Positions 12,301-21,078 are shown, counted from the stretch's first letter. The stretch: DNA of 64,000 nucleotides from Kolteria novifilia (GCA_007748055.1 CP036279.1:1-64000); one strand, 5' to 3'. Notes: generated by a model not told the origin, from the sequence alone. Numbers and translations are program-made.

Positions 12301-12517
12301 AAAGGATCTCGTCCTCGAGCTTCTGGGTGACGAGAAGTTCGACTTCCTTCGCGGTGGCTCCGGGCCACACCGCGCGGATCGAGGCCTCGTTGAACGGAAC
12401 ATCGGGATAGACGTCGACCGGCAGCCGCAGGTAGACCATCCAGCCCGCGAGCAGCAGGAGGTAGAAGAGCAGGTTGAAGAAGATTCGGTGCTTCAACACG
12501 AAGCGCATCAATGGCAT
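9317..12517 (-). CDS. RND-family efflux transporter, inner-membrane pump
   Basis: A 1066-residue inner-membrane pump of the AcrB/MexF/Czc superfamily. Visible: N-terminal TM helix (about residues 12-30), large periplasmic loop with the WPGATAKEVE motif (51-60), the TM4 motif VVDDAIVVLE with two adjacent Asp (D410, D411) that form the proton relay, a second TM block at the C-terminus with GIVVNDTIVYV. The Asp pair marks a proton-driven pump; substrate cannot be told. The adaptor gene lies upstream on the same strand, but no outer-membrane channel gene is in the window. The ATG at 12517 is chosen over 12553: it has GGAAGGAG 13 bp upstream and gives the usual short N-terminus before TM1. Confidence 0.94.
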   Translation of the reverse strand: MPLMRFVLKHRIFFNLLFYLLLLAGWMVYLRLPVDVYPDVPFNEASIRAVWPGATAKEVELLVTQKLEDEILSVQDIVKVRSVSARDRSTLNVKFEENLSTQQFQNRVQDLRAAVNRVHDLPSEMEETVVQALSAWDVFPLCQVVISAGDAGEPFTDDLEFQVRQVTRRLEAELRDVPGVQKVLASFRDPEIHIKVRLEDLWQLGYTLDELADRLRRLNQDFSAGQLNLSSTQFILMTKGGLEDPKKLEDLALFERRDLGPVRLGDVATVSAGFEEEITRERFNQRPCLTLAIVKELNADSVSIVQSVKRAVEEFKEAQSLPENVNIDVINDASQIIRSRINILKRNLAGGLVLVGALLWITVGARNAFLALLGIPFSVLSAFILFPVLGLTLNAISLFSLVLVSGMVVDDAIVVLESIYQKVESGLEIEEAVIRGSSEVLMPVVSASLTTIAAFLPMLMTEGIMGKYFSIIPKTVVVVLIASLVECFFILPVHYLDLHHLHERLGKRFRDRFGGTKKAESTSEKEPARGDQIFKRTADAFASLTERLIEYPWRMIVAGVLLVVASGMLTKYIPVELFPSDFQIYAVTVRLPEGSTLERSLEAAVYIEKHLQPQVDDDEVQYFFANVGQSYSPDNLLDMSPDQAQVLVFMHEDEKHPDRRLEKTRRNLEEAFAKPGAPPLRSMIVDSPNDGPPTGKPVMLRMQIADYELGERLADRVAEFLRTQPGVHSIQTDLDRGPLSVDLLLRSEARDLEGFDESQVGLVFQSANFGIKVGTFKDPRYGEAYDMRLLLDKKDRRDLQGLTAAPVRHPRSGHLLPVSQVATQEAHSSFKGRPHYGGRRNVTVTAEVDSAVTTSSEVNARLDEWLQESGIAAACENTQLGGEFEETRKSFDSMSRAFILAVILIYIILASQFGSYAQPIVILAAVPFAFVGVVLGLLAMNIPFTMTSFTAVIGLAGIVVNDTIVYVATVNRFRREEGLSQSRSIIEGVRVRLRPIVMTSVTTILGLLPMAIGIGGFSKIWSPFAATMSFGLTSALLLTLLVVPCLLQVIGVPGGKETSEESDALA

Positions 12518-12576
12518 GGCGTTACCGATTCTCCTTCCCAGTGGTCGGTCCAACGCTCGATGTCGAGACGTTGGAT

Positions 12577-12804
12577 TTCCCTCTCCCTGTGGGAGAGTGA
12601 GCCTCTTGTTCCCCTTCTCCCTGTGGGAGAGTGAGCCTCTTGTTCCCCTCTCCCTGTGGGAGAGTGAACCTCTTGTTCCCCTCTCCCTGTGGGAGAGGGG
12701 TTAGGGGTGAGGGGCTTCGTCTTCGAAAAAATCGCTTGTCCTCCCGAGCCGGAAACTCCCTCACCCGGCTCACTGCGTTCGCCGACCTCTCCCCAAGGAG
12801 AGGT
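12577..12804 (-). repeat. Composite repeat with four 33-bp tandem units (copy A)
   Basis: Between the adaptor and pump genes. Four units start at 12583, 12617, 12650 and 12683 (spacing 34, 33, 33); each holds the palindrome CTCCCTGTGGGAG followed by TGAGCCTCTTGTTCCCC. Next come GGGGTTAGGGGTGAGGGG, a 45-bp spacer, CTCCCTCACCCGGCTC, and the hairpin ACCTCTCCCCAAGGAGAGGT (12785-12804). The same architecture in the other orientation occurs at 24227-24391, 54209-54436 and 54451-54655. Units are contiguous with no unique spacers, so this is not a CRISPR array. The 33-bp length keeps reading frames open and produces false proteins. Confidence 0.9.
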
Positions 12805-12860
12805 AATAAGAGGATGACATCTCGTGCTCGGCATGGTGGGAAGCTCCATCTCCACCGCGA

Positions 12861-14108
12861 TCATGGGGAATCCTCTTGGATCGGCGTCGACACTTGGCTG
12901 TCGTCGAGCACCGACTCGGCGGGAGCATCGAGATCCGCCAGCGACGAGGAACGCTTGGTCGGCGTCGCGTAGGGAGGAAGCCAGACGTCCGTCACGCGTC
13001 CCTCGACGATGCGGGTGCCGTCACGCAACGCGGCAACCCGGCTGGGAACAAGGATCTCCTGGCCCGGCCGAAGTCCCGTATAGACCTCGACCCAACCTTC
13101 TCCCGGATCGCCGCCCCCTTGGGTGATCGGCACACTGCGAGCCAGGAAGGGCTCGGTGGAGTCGTCCGGCCGCTCGCCTGGGACGAGGGCGCGCCACTGA
13201 CCGTACTCTTCGAAGATCGAATTCCGGGGAACACGCAGTCGCTCGATGGGAGCCCCTGACTCGAACCGCACCACCACCGGCTCGCCCGAAAGAAGCTCGC
13301 CGGTCGGATTGGGGACTTCGAACTCGAGTTCGAACTGACCCGTCTGCCCGCTTTGCACGGCGGCGGCATAAAGCAGCGTCGCGGAATGCTCGCGCTGCCA
13401 ACCATCGACCACCACCCCCTTCGTGCCCGGTTCCACCCCTCGGCGGATATCCCAGGGGACGAGCACTTTCACCAACAGCGAGTCGACTTGCGAGAACTCG
13501 CCGAGCACGTCCCCCTCGCGAACGAACTCGCCCACTTCGGTCGAGAGAGCGCTGACGATCCCCGGCGCCGGAGCGGCCCAGCGGCAATGCTCCAAGTCGT
13601 AGCGGTCCTTGCGAACGTCGGCTTGGGCCGCGGCGACGACCGCGAGCGAGGCGTCGAGGTCCGCCTGTTCCTGGTCGAGTTCCTCGCGGGAAGCGGATTT
13701 CGTCTTGTAGAGCCGCTTGATCCGTTCGAGGATCTCGCCGGCGAGGGTCGTTCGGGCCTGGGCTTGGCGGAGCATCGCTTCGCCATGTTCGAGGTTGGCC
13801 ACGAACGGCTCGGGATCGAGCGCGAGCACCAGGGCTCCGCGCTCGAGAAGGTCGCCATTCTCCACCGGCCGCTGTGCGAGCCGACCGCTCACTTCGAGGG
13901 CGATCTGCCATTTGCGTCGCGGTTGCAAGCGGGCATGGCGCTCGACGCGGCGGGCGAAACTTTCGCTTTGTAGCGTGACGATCCGAACGACGGGCGGGGT
14001 GATTTTCGCCTTGGGGGGATCCGGGCGTTTGGTTTCCCAGAGCGTCGAGATGCCGCGCAATGCGAAGACGCCAAGGAACAAGAGCCCGACAATCTTGATG
14101 ATGCGCAT
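12861..14108 (-). CDS. RND efflux periplasmic adaptor (HlyD/AcrA family)
   Basis: A membrane fusion protein linking the inner-membrane RND pump to an outer-membrane channel. The 415-residue product starts with an N-terminal membrane anchor (MRIIKIVGLLFLGVFALRG), then a lipoyl-like half with LEVSGRLAQRPVENGDLLERG (about residues 47-67), an alpha-helical hairpin (about 85-160), the second lipoyl half with APAPGIVSALSTEVGEFVREG (about 178-198), a beta-barrel, and a Pro-, Ser-rich tail. The ATG at 14108 is preceded by AAGGAAG six bases upstream; frames extending to 14351 are rejected because they precede the signal anchor. The pump gene begins 343 bp downstream, separated by a tandem repeat. Confidence 0.92.
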   Translation of the reverse strand: MRIIKIVGLLFLGVFALRGISTLWETKRPDPPKAKITPPVVRIVTLQSESFARRVERHARLQPRRKWQIALEVSGRLAQRPVENGDLLERGALVLALDPEPFVANLEHGEAMLRQAQARTTLAGEILERIKRLYKTKSASREELDQEQADLDASLAVVAAAQADVRKDRYDLEHCRWAAPAPGIVSALSTEVGEFVREGDVLGEFSQVDSLLVKVLVPWDIRRGVEPGTKGVVVDGWQREHSATLLYAAAVQSGQTGQFELEFEVPNPTGELLSGEPVVVRFESGAPIERLRVPRNSIFEEYGQWRALVPGERPDDSTEPFLARSVPITQGGGDPGEGWVEVYTGLRPGQEILVPSRVAALRDGTRIVEGRVTDVWLPPYATPTKRSSSLADLDAPAESVLDDSQVSTPIQEDSP

Positions 14109-14381
14109 GAAACTTCCTTGTCGCGAGATTGTCGCGTGTGGTGGTCGGAGTCGGGAATCAATCCCCTTCTCCGCTTCTTGTTCTAGGAGTTTCGAAGCGT
14201 GAGCGGAAGCCAAGCACGCGTCGAGGAACGCTCCTGGCTGGTCCCGATTCCTCTGCGACCTAGGGCGCTGGGCGGCGACGTCGGAAGTCCCTCGTCGACG
14301 TTGAGCCTCGGGCGAACGAGCGATGCGCCCTTCTCTAGGTTGCCGCGTCAAACCGCCGGCAACGCAGCGAAGTCTTTGGGT

Positions 14382-14454
14382 CTATGCCGAAGGCATTGAC
14401 TAGCGAAGCCCAGGGTCGAGTGATCCACAACCCAAAACCTGGAAGGGTTTTCTA
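14382..14454. repeat. Three-hairpin element, form B (partial central hairpin)
   Basis: Hairpin ATGCCGAAGGCAT, then CTAGCGAAGCCCAGGGTCG (the central hairpin is cut short here), then a terminator-like hairpin AAAACCTGGAAGGGTTTT at 14434-14451. It is homologous to 20871-20967 and 63067-63164. It lies in the gap between the adaptor gene (start 14108) and the gene that ends at 14621; no gene is credible in 14109-14620. Confidence 0.8.
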
Positions 14455-14508
14455 ATCGGAATCCCTTGAGGGGTTCGCACTCATCACCAGTTCAGCACCT
14501 CGCGTTTG

Positions 14509-14603
14509 GACAACCCCAAGGAGGTGGATTTCTCCTCGGTTTGGTCCCCAGGGTGCGCGAAGCGCGACCCTGGGCTCTGCTCGAGAACGGCGTTGCCGTT
14601 CGG
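14509..14603. repeat. Three-hairpin element, form A
   Basis: Begins with GACAACCCC, continues with the central hairpin CCCAGGGTGCGCGAAG / CGCGACCCTGGG and ends with the hairpin GAACGGCGTTGCCGTTCGG. It ends 17 bp from the stop codon of the gene on the minus strand at 14621. The same form occurs at 20453-20549 and four to five times in tandem at 62402-63026. Confidence 0.85.
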
Positions 14604-14620
14604 AGAGGTAGCATCTTCTG

Positions 14621-15166
14621 CTACCCCGAACCGCTTCTTTCTCCCTCATCTTGGGACAATTCGGGACTCTTCGTCGTGATCGCCAGCGGGTAGTTGCTTT
14701 GGAGCCCCAACGGTAGATGGGGCCTCCCGCGGTGTACTATCATCGATGTCTTGAGCTGATCCGCCGCAGCGCGAAGCTGCTTGATATCCGTGGCGGTGAC
14801 CAACGCACCGCCGTGTTGAACATTGATCACGAAGCCCTGCTGACCAGTGGGAATCCAAGGCCTCACTTCCAATCGTAGGCAGCAGCCTGGGTTCTTCGGA
14901 GTTCTCCAGAGCATGTTGGGGCCAATGTCCTTGCCCCAGATCGCTACGCCAAGGTCGTTGGCAATGGCTTCGATGTTCTTGTCCGCCTTTGAATCGATCG
15001 AGATGCGGTAGCGACAATCGCCGTAGTGCCCGGAGTCAATCGCGTTGTCGTCGGCCAAAAAACCCGTGGAGATCAAACCAAGAGCAAAGGCAGCGAACAG
15101 CGAAAGCATCGGAAAACCGGTGTGACGTTTCCTCGCTCGTCTCCCAGTGACGCCGAGATCGCTCAT
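14621..15166 (-). CDS. Hypothetical secreted or membrane-anchored protein
   Basis: No family recognised. The 181-residue product has a basic start (GRRARKRH, about residues 8-15), a hydrophobic segment FPMLSLFAAFALGLISTGFL (about 18-37) that reads as a signal peptide or anchor, and a compact domain with two cysteines pairs region (GDCRYRI and PGCCLRLEV) and the phrase NVQHGGALVTATDIKQL. ATG 15166 is chosen with a GAGG about ten bases upstream; a GTG at 15175 is also in frame. The gene sits between a lactonase gene and a hairpin repeat that starts 17 bp beyond its stop. Its amino acid composition is ordinary rather than shadow-like, which supports a real gene, but it could still be spurious. 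Confidence 0.55.
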   Translation of the reverse strand: MSDLGVTGRRARKRHTGFPMLSLFAAFALGLISTGFLADDNAIDSGHYGDCRYRISIDSKADKNIEAIANDLGVAIWGKDIGPNMLWRTPKNPGCCLRLEVRPWIPTGQQGFVINVQHGGALVTATDIKQLRAAADQLKTSMIVHRGRPHLPLGLQSNYPLAITTKSPELSQDEGERSGSG

Positions 15167-15277
15167 CGTACTCACCCTCTGTCACTTCTCAAAAACGCAC
15201 CAACGCCGCCGAGACTCCTCTCCAAGGAAGGGTCCGGGCGGCGTTTGGTTCACGCATTTGTGCGGTCTTCTGACCAA

Positions 15278-16486
15278 TCACTTCGCCTTGGGCAGGAACT
15301 TCACACAAACCGGCGAGGGAATCTTCACCTCGATGCCCGTCGACGTCAGTCGACCGGTTTCGGGGTCGATCTCGAACACCACGACGTTGTCGGTGTTCTG
15401 ATTCGCGACGAGCAGGAACTTGCCCGTTGGGTCGATGCCGAAGTTGCGCGGTGTTTCGCCCTGCGTCGAGACATGCTCGAGCGCCGTCAGCTTGCCGTTC
15501 TGCTCGTTGATGGCGAAGACCGCGATGCTGTCATGCCCACGATTGGAACCGTAGAGGAACTTGCCCGACGGATGAACTTGCACCTCGGCGGTGGTGTTCT
15601 TCGGCACGACTCCCAGCGGCAGCGTCCCGATGTTCTGGTAAGGCGTGAGCATCCCGGTCGCCGGATCGTAGACGAACGCGGTGATCGTCGAGTTCAGCTC
15701 GTTGATCACGTAGGCGAACTTGCCGCTGGGATGAAACGTGAAATGCCGCGGTCCGCCGCCGGCGGGAACCCTCACGCTGTTGGTGGGGATCAGTTTGCCG
15801 GTCGAGGGGTCGATCTTGTAGCCGATGACCTGATCGAGACCGAGGTCGGCGGCGAAAGCGAACTTGCCATCGGGATCGGCGTTGATCGAGTGGGCGTGCG
15901 GTCCCTTCTGCCGCGTCGGGTGAATGCTCGAGCCCTCGTGCTGGATCGCCGAGGCGGCCTTCTTCAGTTTGCCATCGGGGCCGACGGGCAGGCTGGCGAT
16001 ACTGCCGCTGCCATAGTTGGCGACGAGGACGTTCTTACCCGTCGCATCGACCGCGAGGTGACACGGCCCGTTGCCCTCGGAGGCCTGCCGGTTGAGGAAG
16101 GTCAACTTGCCGGTCTTGGGGTCGATCGCGTAGGCCGAGACGCCGCCGTTGTTCTTCCCCTTGCCGCCGGGCATCGTGTTGACGGCGTAGAGGAAGCGCT
16201 TGTTCGGATGGATCGCCAGGAAGCCGGGGTTCTGATCGTCGCTCGCGGTGCTGACCGGTTCGAGCAAGCCGGTCTTCATGTCGAGTTCGTAGACGTAGAT
16301 CCCCTTGCTGCCGTTTTTGCCGCGGGTGAACGTGCCGACGTAGACCAGCATCTTTTCCGGGCGTTCGGTGCTGACCGAGACGTTGTCCTCCGCCACCGCG
16401 ACACCCGTCGTGCTCCCTCCCGCGATTCCCGCGAGCAGCACCACCGCCGCCAAGCCCAATACCTTCCATCCCCATCGACGAATCAT
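15278..16486 (-). CDS. Secreted lactonase family protein, seven-bladed beta-propeller (Pgl/YbhE type)
   Basis: Matches the lactonase family PF10282 (6-phosphogluconolactonase YbhE type). A signal peptide is visible (RRWGWKVLGLAAVVLLAGIAGG, cut probably after AVA near residue 32). The mature part begins LVYVGTFTRG and repeats the propeller phrases HPNKRFLYAVN, DATGKNVLVANYGSGS, HPSGKFAYVINE, HPSGKFLYGSNRGHDSIAVF and DPTGKFLLVANQNTDNVVVF. YbhE hydrolyses 6-phosphogluconolactone in the cytoplasm, but secreted planctomycete paralogues probably act on other substrates, so the activity is uncertain. GGAG lies about eight bases before the ATG. The downstream gene on the same strand is the small secreted protein at 14621. 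Confidence 0.92.
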   Translation of the reverse strand: MIRRWGWKVLGLAAVVLLAGIAGGSTTGVAVAEDNVSVSTERPEKMLVYVGTFTRGKNGSKGIYVYELDMKTGLLEPVSTASDDQNPGFLAIHPNKRFLYAVNTMPGGKGKNNGGVSAYAIDPKTGKLTFLNRQASEGNGPCHLAVDATGKNVLVANYGSGSIASLPVGPDGKLKKAASAIQHEGSSIHPTRQKGPHAHSINADPDGKFAFAADLGLDQVIGYKIDPSTGKLIPTNSVRVPAGGGPRHFTFHPSGKFAYVINELNSTITAFVYDPATGMLTPYQNIGTLPLGVVPKNTTAEVQVHPSGKFLYGSNRGHDSIAVFAINEQNGKLTALEHVSTQGETPRNFGIDPTGKFLLVANQNTDNVVVFEIDPETGRLTSTGIEVKIPSPVCVKFLPKAK

Positions 16487-16536
16487 TCGGTTCTCCTGCT
16501 GTCTAGGTAAGGTTGCTTGCTTTCTACGTCTCTACA

Positions 16537-16559
16537 TCCCCCCTTGTCCAAGGGGGGAA
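16537..16559. repeat. CTCCCCCTT-type hairpin between clpB and lactonase genes
   Basis: Inverted repeat CCCCCCTTG / CAAGGGGGG with a short loop, part of a dispersed family seen again at 27898-28000, 35479-35586 and 61151-61262, where longer flanks including CCTGGCGGGC are shared. It lies in the 138-bp gap between the ClpB stop and the lactonase start, where nothing else is recognised. Confidence 0.6.
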
Positions 16560-16624
16560 TTAGGGGGGTCTTCGCTCCTTCAGTCTCCTCACTCCCGTTC
16601 ACCCGCTCACTCTTCCCCAGTATC

Positions 16625-19231
16625 TCACGATGCCGAGCTTTTTTCCTCCTTCGGTACGATCACAAACCCATCGTCGACGTGATTGACGAGCAGACTCGAT
16701 CCGGGCGCGTGCTTGCCCTCGAGGATCTCGGTCGCGAGCGGGTTCTGGATCTTCTGCTGAATGACCCGCTTCAAGGGCCGAGCACCATAGACCGGATCGA
16801 AGCCCTCGTCGGCGATCGCGTCGAGAGCGGCCTCGGTCACGTCGATCGTGATCTGGTTCTCCGCCAAGAGTTGGGTCAACCGCTCGAGCTGGATGCGGAC
16901 GATCTGGCGAAGCTGCCGACGATCGAGGTTGTGGAAGATGATCACCTCGTCGATGCGGTTGAGGAACTCCGGCAGGAAATGCTCCCGAAGCGTCTCCGTC
17001 ACGCGCCGTCGCATCAGCTCCTCGTCGGCCCCGCCCAGTTCGCTGATGAACTGGCTGCCGATGTTGCTGGTCATGATGATGACGGTGTTCTTGAAATCGA
17101 CGGTCCGGCCCTGCCCATCGGTCAAGCGGCCGTCGTCGAGCACTTGCAGCAGGACGTTGAAGACGTCGCGGTGGGCTTTCTCCACCTCGTCGAGAAGGAC
17201 GACCGAGTAGGGCCGGCGCCGAACCGCTTCCGTAAGCCGTCCCCCTTCCTCGAAACCGACGTATCCGGGAGGGGCCCCGATCATCCGCGCGACCGAATGC
17301 TTCTCCATGTACTCGCTCATGTCGAGTCGGACGATCGCTTGCTCGTCGTCGAAGAGAAATTCCGCGAGGGCTTTGCAGGTCTCGGTCTTGCCGACGCCGG
17401 TCGGACCGAGGAAGAGGAACGAGCCAATCGGACGATTCGGATCCTGCAAGCCCGCACGAGCGCGCCGGACCGCGTGCGAGAGAGCGGTGAGTGCCTCCTC
17501 TTGACCGATGACGCGCTGGCCGAGTCGCTGCTCCATCTGGAGAAGTTTCTCTTTCTCCCCTTCGAGCATCTTCGAGACCGGCACGCCGGTCCACGAACTG
17601 ACGATCTCGGCGATGTCCTCGGCGGTCACTTCCTGCTTGAGCAGCGAGCCGTCGCCTTGGATCTCCTTGAGCTTCGCCTCCGACTCCTTGAGTTGCTGCT
17701 CCAGGGCGGGGATGCGGCTGTAGCGGATCTCGGCCGCCTTCTCGAGATTCCCCTCGCGCTGCACGCGCTCAAGCTCGACCTTCGCCTCTTCGAGCTGTTC
17801 GGTCTCTTCTTTCAGCGCGGTGATGTGCTGTTTCTCGTTCTGCCAACGCGTCTCCAGTCCGGTCCGTTGCTCGGCCAGTTCGGCGAGTCGCTTCTCCACC
17901 TGGTCGAGCTGTTGCCGGCTCCCCTCGTCGGGCTCCTTCTTGAGGGCCTCGCGTTCGATCTCCAGTTGCAGCATCTTGCGACGTAGCTCGTCAAGCTCCG
18001 TCGGCATGCTGTCGATCTCCATCCGCAATCGGCTCGCGGCTTCATCAATGAGGTCAATCGCCTTGTCGGGGAGTTGGCGATCGGTGATGTAACGCTGCGA
18101 AAGCTTCGCGGCGGCGATGAGCGCGGGGTCGCTGATGCGAACGCCGTGGTGAACGTCGTAGCGCTCCTTGAGTCCGCGAAGGATCGCGATGGTGTCCTCG
18201 AGACTCGGTTCGCCGACGAAGACCGGTTGGAAGCGCCGTTCGAGGGCGGGGTCCTTCTCGATGTGCTTGCGGTATTCGTCGAGGGTCGTGGCGCCGACGC
18301 AGTGCAGTTCGCCCCGGGCAAGTGCCGGCTTGAGCAGGTTCGACGCGTCGACCGCCCCCTCGGCCGAACCGGCGCCGACGACGGTATGCATCTCGTCGAT
18401 GAAGAGGACGACCTTCCCTTCGGCCTCGTCGATCTCGCGCAGGACCGCCTTGAGCCGGTCCTCGAACTCGCCGCGATACTTGGTGCCTGCGATCAACGCC
18501 CCGAGATCGAGGGCGATGACGCTCTTGTCCTTGAGGCCCTCGGGGACATCGCCGTTGACGATCCGCTGGGCGAGTCCCTCGACGATCGCGGTCTTTCCGA
18601 CACCCGCCTCGCCGATGAGGACTGGGTTGTTCTTCGTCCGGCGACTAAGGACTTGGATGACGCGCCGGATCTCGCCATCGCGACCGATGACCGGATCGAG
18701 CTTGCCCCGGCGGGCGAGTTGAACGAGGTCGCGGCCGTAGCGTTCGAGGGCCTGATACTTCTCTTCGGGGTTCTGGTCGCTAACGCGTCCGGTGCCGCGA
18801 ACCGATTGCAGCGCCTGCAGGATCTCCTTCTCGCCGACGCCGTGGACGCGAAAGATCTCGTTGGTCTTCTCGGTCGCGGAGAGAGCGAGCAGGAGGTGCT
18901 CGGTGCTGGTGTAGTCGTCGCGCATTTGCTCGGCGCGACGTTGAGCGTCCTCAAGGGACTTCTTCAGTGTCGGGGAGAGGTATTCGCCCCCGCCGACGCC
19001 GCTGACTTTGGGAAGTCGATCCATTTCGGAATGGACGATGCTGTCCATCTGCTCGACATTGACGCCAAGTTTGTTGAGCAGCGGCCGAACAATCCCCTCG
19101 CCCTCGTCGAGAAGGGCCGCGAGGAGGTGGACCGGCTCGACCGTTTGTTGGTCGCGGTCCGAGGCCAAGGACTGAGCTTGCTGAACGGCCTGTTGGGCCT
19201 TCACGGTGAACTTGTCGAAGCGAATCGCCAT
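16625..19231 (-). CDS. clpB: ATP-dependent chaperone ClpB
   Basis: ClpB is the hexameric AAA+ disaggregase that rescues aggregated proteins with DnaK in the cytoplasm. The 868-residue product has the Clp N-domain (about residues 1-145), first AAA+ with Walker A GEAGVGKT and Walker [10 protein letters not shown], the long coiled-coil middle domain (about 395-525) rich in Glu, Arg and Leu, and second AAA+ with GPTGVGKTE and [11 protein letters not shown]. The middle domain separates ClpB from ClpA and ClpC. The second Met (ATG 19231) gives the standard [12 protein letters not shown] start. I saw no CIRCE element or convincing sigma-32 promoter upstream. Isolated gene. Confidence 0.97.
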   Translation of the reverse strand: MAIRFDKFTVKAQQAVQQAQSLASDRDQQTVEPVHLLAALLDEGEGIVRPLLNKLGVNVEQMDSIVHSEMDRLPKVSGVGGGEYLSPTLKKSLEDAQRRAEQMRDDYTSTEHLLLALSATEKTNEIFRVHGVGEKEILQALQSVRGTGRVSDQNPEEKYQALERYGRDLVQLARRGKLDPVIGRDGEIRRVIQVLSRRTKNNPVLIGEAGVGKTAIVEGLAQRIVNGDVPEGLKDKSVIALDLGALIAGTKYRGEFEDRLKAVLREIDEAEGKVVLFIDEMHTVVGAGSAEGAVDASNLLKPALARGELHCVGATTLDEYRKHIEKDPALERRFQPVFVGEPSLEDTIAILRGLKERYDVHHGVRISDPALIAAAKLSQRYITDRQLPDKAIDLIDEAASRLRMEIDSMPTELDELRRKMLQLEIEREALKKEPDEGSRQQLDQVEKRLAELAEQRTGLETRWQNEKQHITALKEETEQLEEAKVELERVQREGNLEKAAEIRYSRIPALEQQLKESEAKLKEIQGDGSLLKQEVTAEDIAEIVSSWTGVPVSKMLEGEKEKLLQMEQRLGQRVIGQEEALTALSHAVRRARAGLQDPNRPIGSFLFLGPTGVGKTETCKALAEFLFDDEQAIVRLDMSEYMEKHSVARMIGAPPGYVGFEEGGRLTEAVRRRPYSVVLLDEVEKAHRDVFNVLLQVLDDGRLTDGQGRTVDFKNTVIIMTSNIGSQFISELGGADEELMRRRVTETLREHFLPEFLNRIDEVIIFHNLDRRQLRQIVRIQLERLTQLLAENQITIDVTEAALDAIADEGFDPVYGARPLKRVIQQKIQNPLATEILEGKHAPGSSLLVNHVDDGFVIVPKEEKSSAS

Positions 19232-19692
19232 CGTCACTCTCGCGCTTGAGTTGTGGGTCGTTGTCGCAAGGATGAGGATCCCGCTGGAATTCTACGCACC
19301 CGATCAAGGGGCGTCCGCCGGGGAAGAGTGACCGAGCGTAGGCAGGCGACTCGATCGACGCAGTCGACCGCATCGTAGCGACAACGGGTCCATAAAAAGA
19401 AGAGCTACTCCAGACTATTTCCCTGGGTGGTCCAAATTGCTCGCCAGTCTGGGCGTGCGACGGACGCAGTGGTCCTTGGAAGACTCCTATTCTCTTGAAG
19501 TGGGTGAAGGAACAGGCCCGCCAACGTTTCGATGAGCCAGTGTCTTGAATTCCGACACGCATCGTCCGGTTGCTTGGTGGGGATGCCTGAAGACCACATC
19601 CATAGAGAAGCCTCTTGTGGCAGCGCCACCCAGGTTGACGAGCAACCTGGGCCACCCGGAACCGCCCCATGACGACCTGGAAAGGCTGTGGA
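19232..19692. other. Divergent promoter region between clpB and metallophosphoesterase
   Basis: About 460 bp between two divergent genes. Small frames occur but none resembles a protein family. No repeat family member or hairpin terminator is obvious. It should contain promoters for both genes; no heat-shock operator was recognised. Confidence 0.45.
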
Positions 19693-20448
19693 ATGCCGAC
19701 GATCGTGCACCTGACCGACTTGCATCTGGACGAGTGGCTCAACAACCTCGAGATTGCCCTGGGGTTCGAGGAACTTCGGGAGATCACGGCCGATGTGGTG
19801 CTCATCGGCGGCGACAACGGGATGCCCGACGACGTCGCCCGCACGGTGGGCGAGGTCCGCGAACGCTGGCCGAGCTGTTCGGTCGGCTGGGTGATGGGTA
19901 ACCACGAGCTTTGGCACCAGCGTTACGACATTCTCTGGAAACAGCCGTCGCCGGAGGGAGCGGTCTACCTCGAAGAGAGGAACCTCGAGACCCCCTCCTG
20001 CACCGTCGTCGGCAGCTACGGTCACTACGACTACAGCGGCGGCGATCCCGAGATCCCCGTGGAGGACTACGAAGCCTACCGTCACGGCGGTTTGGGCTGG
20101 AATGACTGGCTCATCGACCGGCGCGGGAAGACGAACCCCGAGATCGCGGCGGAGGTCGCCCATCGCTTCGAGCGTCGCTACGACGCCGCCCTGGCACGGG
20201 GACGACCGGTCATCGTCGTGACGCACACACTGCCCTTTGTGGAGCTTTGCGGCTGGCCGCGCAGTTTCTACGGGGCGTACGGGACCAATAGTCTGCTGGG
20301 GAAGATCATCCTCGCTCGCGACCCCAAGCCCGCGGCGCTCTTCTGCGGCCACACCCACAAACCGCTCCGCACCGAGGTCTTCGGTTTTCCCATGATTAAC
20401 ACCGGCAGCGATTACGAAGAGGTCCGTGTCACGGTGTGGGAGCTGTAG
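19693..20448 (+). CDS. Calcineurin-like metallophosphoesterase
   Basis: All five metallophosphoesterase motifs are visible: DLHLDEW near the N-terminus (D-x-H), GGDNGMPDD, GNHELW, a His in VVTHTLPF, and the final GHTHKPL. Such enzymes bind two metal ions and hydrolyse phosphomonoesters or phosphodiesters; substrate cannot be predicted. The 251-residue product has no signal peptide, so it is probably cytoplasmic. The ATG at 19693 follows GGAAAGG and starts directly at the first strand (MPTIVHLTDLH); an earlier in-frame ATG at 19669 adds eight residues and is less likely. A three-hairpin element begins five bases after the stop codon. Confidence 0.93.
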   Translation: MPTIVHLTDLHLDEWLNNLEIALGFEELREITADVVLIGGDNGMPDDVARTVGEVRERWPSCSVGWVMGNHELWHQRYDILWKQPSPEGAVYLEERNLETPSCTVVGSYGHYDYSGGDPEIPVEDYEAYRHGGLGWNDWLIDRRGKTNPEIAAEVAHRFERRYDAALARGRPVIVVTHTLPFVELCGWPRSFYGAYGTNSLLGKIILARDPKPAALFCGHTHKPLRTEVFGFPMINTGSDYEEVRVTVWEL

Positions 20449-20452
20449 ACGA

Positions 20453-20549
20453 GACAACCCCTTGCGGGGTTGGTGTTTCCGATGGTTCGCTACCCAGGGT
20501 GCGCGAAGCGCGACCCTGGGCTTCATCAGAGAACGGCGTTGCCGTTCGG
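20453..20549. repeat. Three-hairpin element, form A, directly after a stop codon
   Basis: Hairpin CAACCCCTTGCGGGGTTG, spacer, central hairpin CCCAGGGTGCGCGAAG / CGCGACCCTGGG, then CTTCATCAGAGAACGGC with the hairpin AACGGCGTTGCCGTT. It begins four bases after the stop of the metallophosphoesterase gene. The first hairpin could form in the 3' end of that mRNA, but there is no T run, so a terminator role is only possible. Confidence 0.85.
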
Positions 20550-20592
20550 AAGGGAAACCCGTCGCGGTGCGGTTCGGTAAACGTGTTGCAAA

Positions 20593-20841
20593 TTCCCGTA
20601 GGTCACGCCATTGAGTGACACGAGACGCGGTGGACGATCTCCCCCTAAAGGGGAATACCACGGCCGCGTTGAACGTTCCCGTAGGTCACGCCATTGAGTG
20701 ACACGAGACGCGGTGGACGATGTGTCACCATCACGGAATACCACGGCCGCGTTGAACGTTCCCGTAGGTCACGCCATTGAGTGACATGAGACGCGGTGGA
20801 CGATCTCCCCCTAAAGGGGAATGCCACGGCCGCGTTGGGTG
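20593..20841. repeat. Tandem array of three 83-bp units
   Basis: Units start at TTCCCGTAGG at 20593, 20676 and 20759 (spacing 83 and 83). Each contains CGCCATTGAGTGACA, GAGACGCGGTGGACGAT and CCACGGCCGCGTTG. Units one and three carry the internal hairpin TCCCCCTAAAGGGGA, while unit two has instead TGTGTCACCATCACGGA at the same place and of the same length. The array lies between two three-hairpin elements (20453-20549 and 20871-20967). No gene is credible between 20449 and 21078. Confidence 0.9.
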
Positions 20842-20870
20842 GCATTGCCAGAACAACGGGTTTCCTGTCC

Positions 20871-20967
20871 CTATGCCGAAGGCATTGACTAATGAAGCCC
20901 AGGGTCGCGCTTCGCGCACCCTGGGATAGGAAGGACCACCATCTCAAAACCCTGGAAGGGTTTTCTA
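20871..20967. repeat. Three-hairpin element, form B
   Basis: Hairpin ATGCCGAAGGCAT, then GAAGCCCAGGGTCGCGC / TTCGCGCACCCTGGG (the central hairpin in reverse orientation to form A), spacer, and the hairpin AAAACCCTGGAAGGGTTTT at 20946-20964 followed by CTAG. The last hairpin has A and T runs on either side, as in a bidirectional intrinsic terminator, and would lie between the metallophosphoesterase and YccF genes. Confidence 0.85.
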
Positions 20968-21078
20968 GACCGGAAGTTCTTCCGTTGCGTCGCTCTTGAC
21001 CCAAGAACCCCGAATTCGCAACGAATTAACGACGGCTAGAATTGAAGACTAGCGTGGCCAATGTGCGTGGAGAGAACC

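Noticed and set aside
12583-12700. 33-bp arrays considered as a CRISPR array
   Set aside because: Units follow one another with no unique spacers, and no cas genes are near.
15026-16510. A 494-residue plus-strand frame opposite the lactonase gene
   Set aside because: Shadow of the lactonase gene with Arg/Val/Asp-rich composition and no recognisable domain.
16517-19249. Two long plus-strand frames of 489 and 391 residues opposite clpB
   Set aside because: Antisense shadows of clpB; the clpB frame has full motifs.
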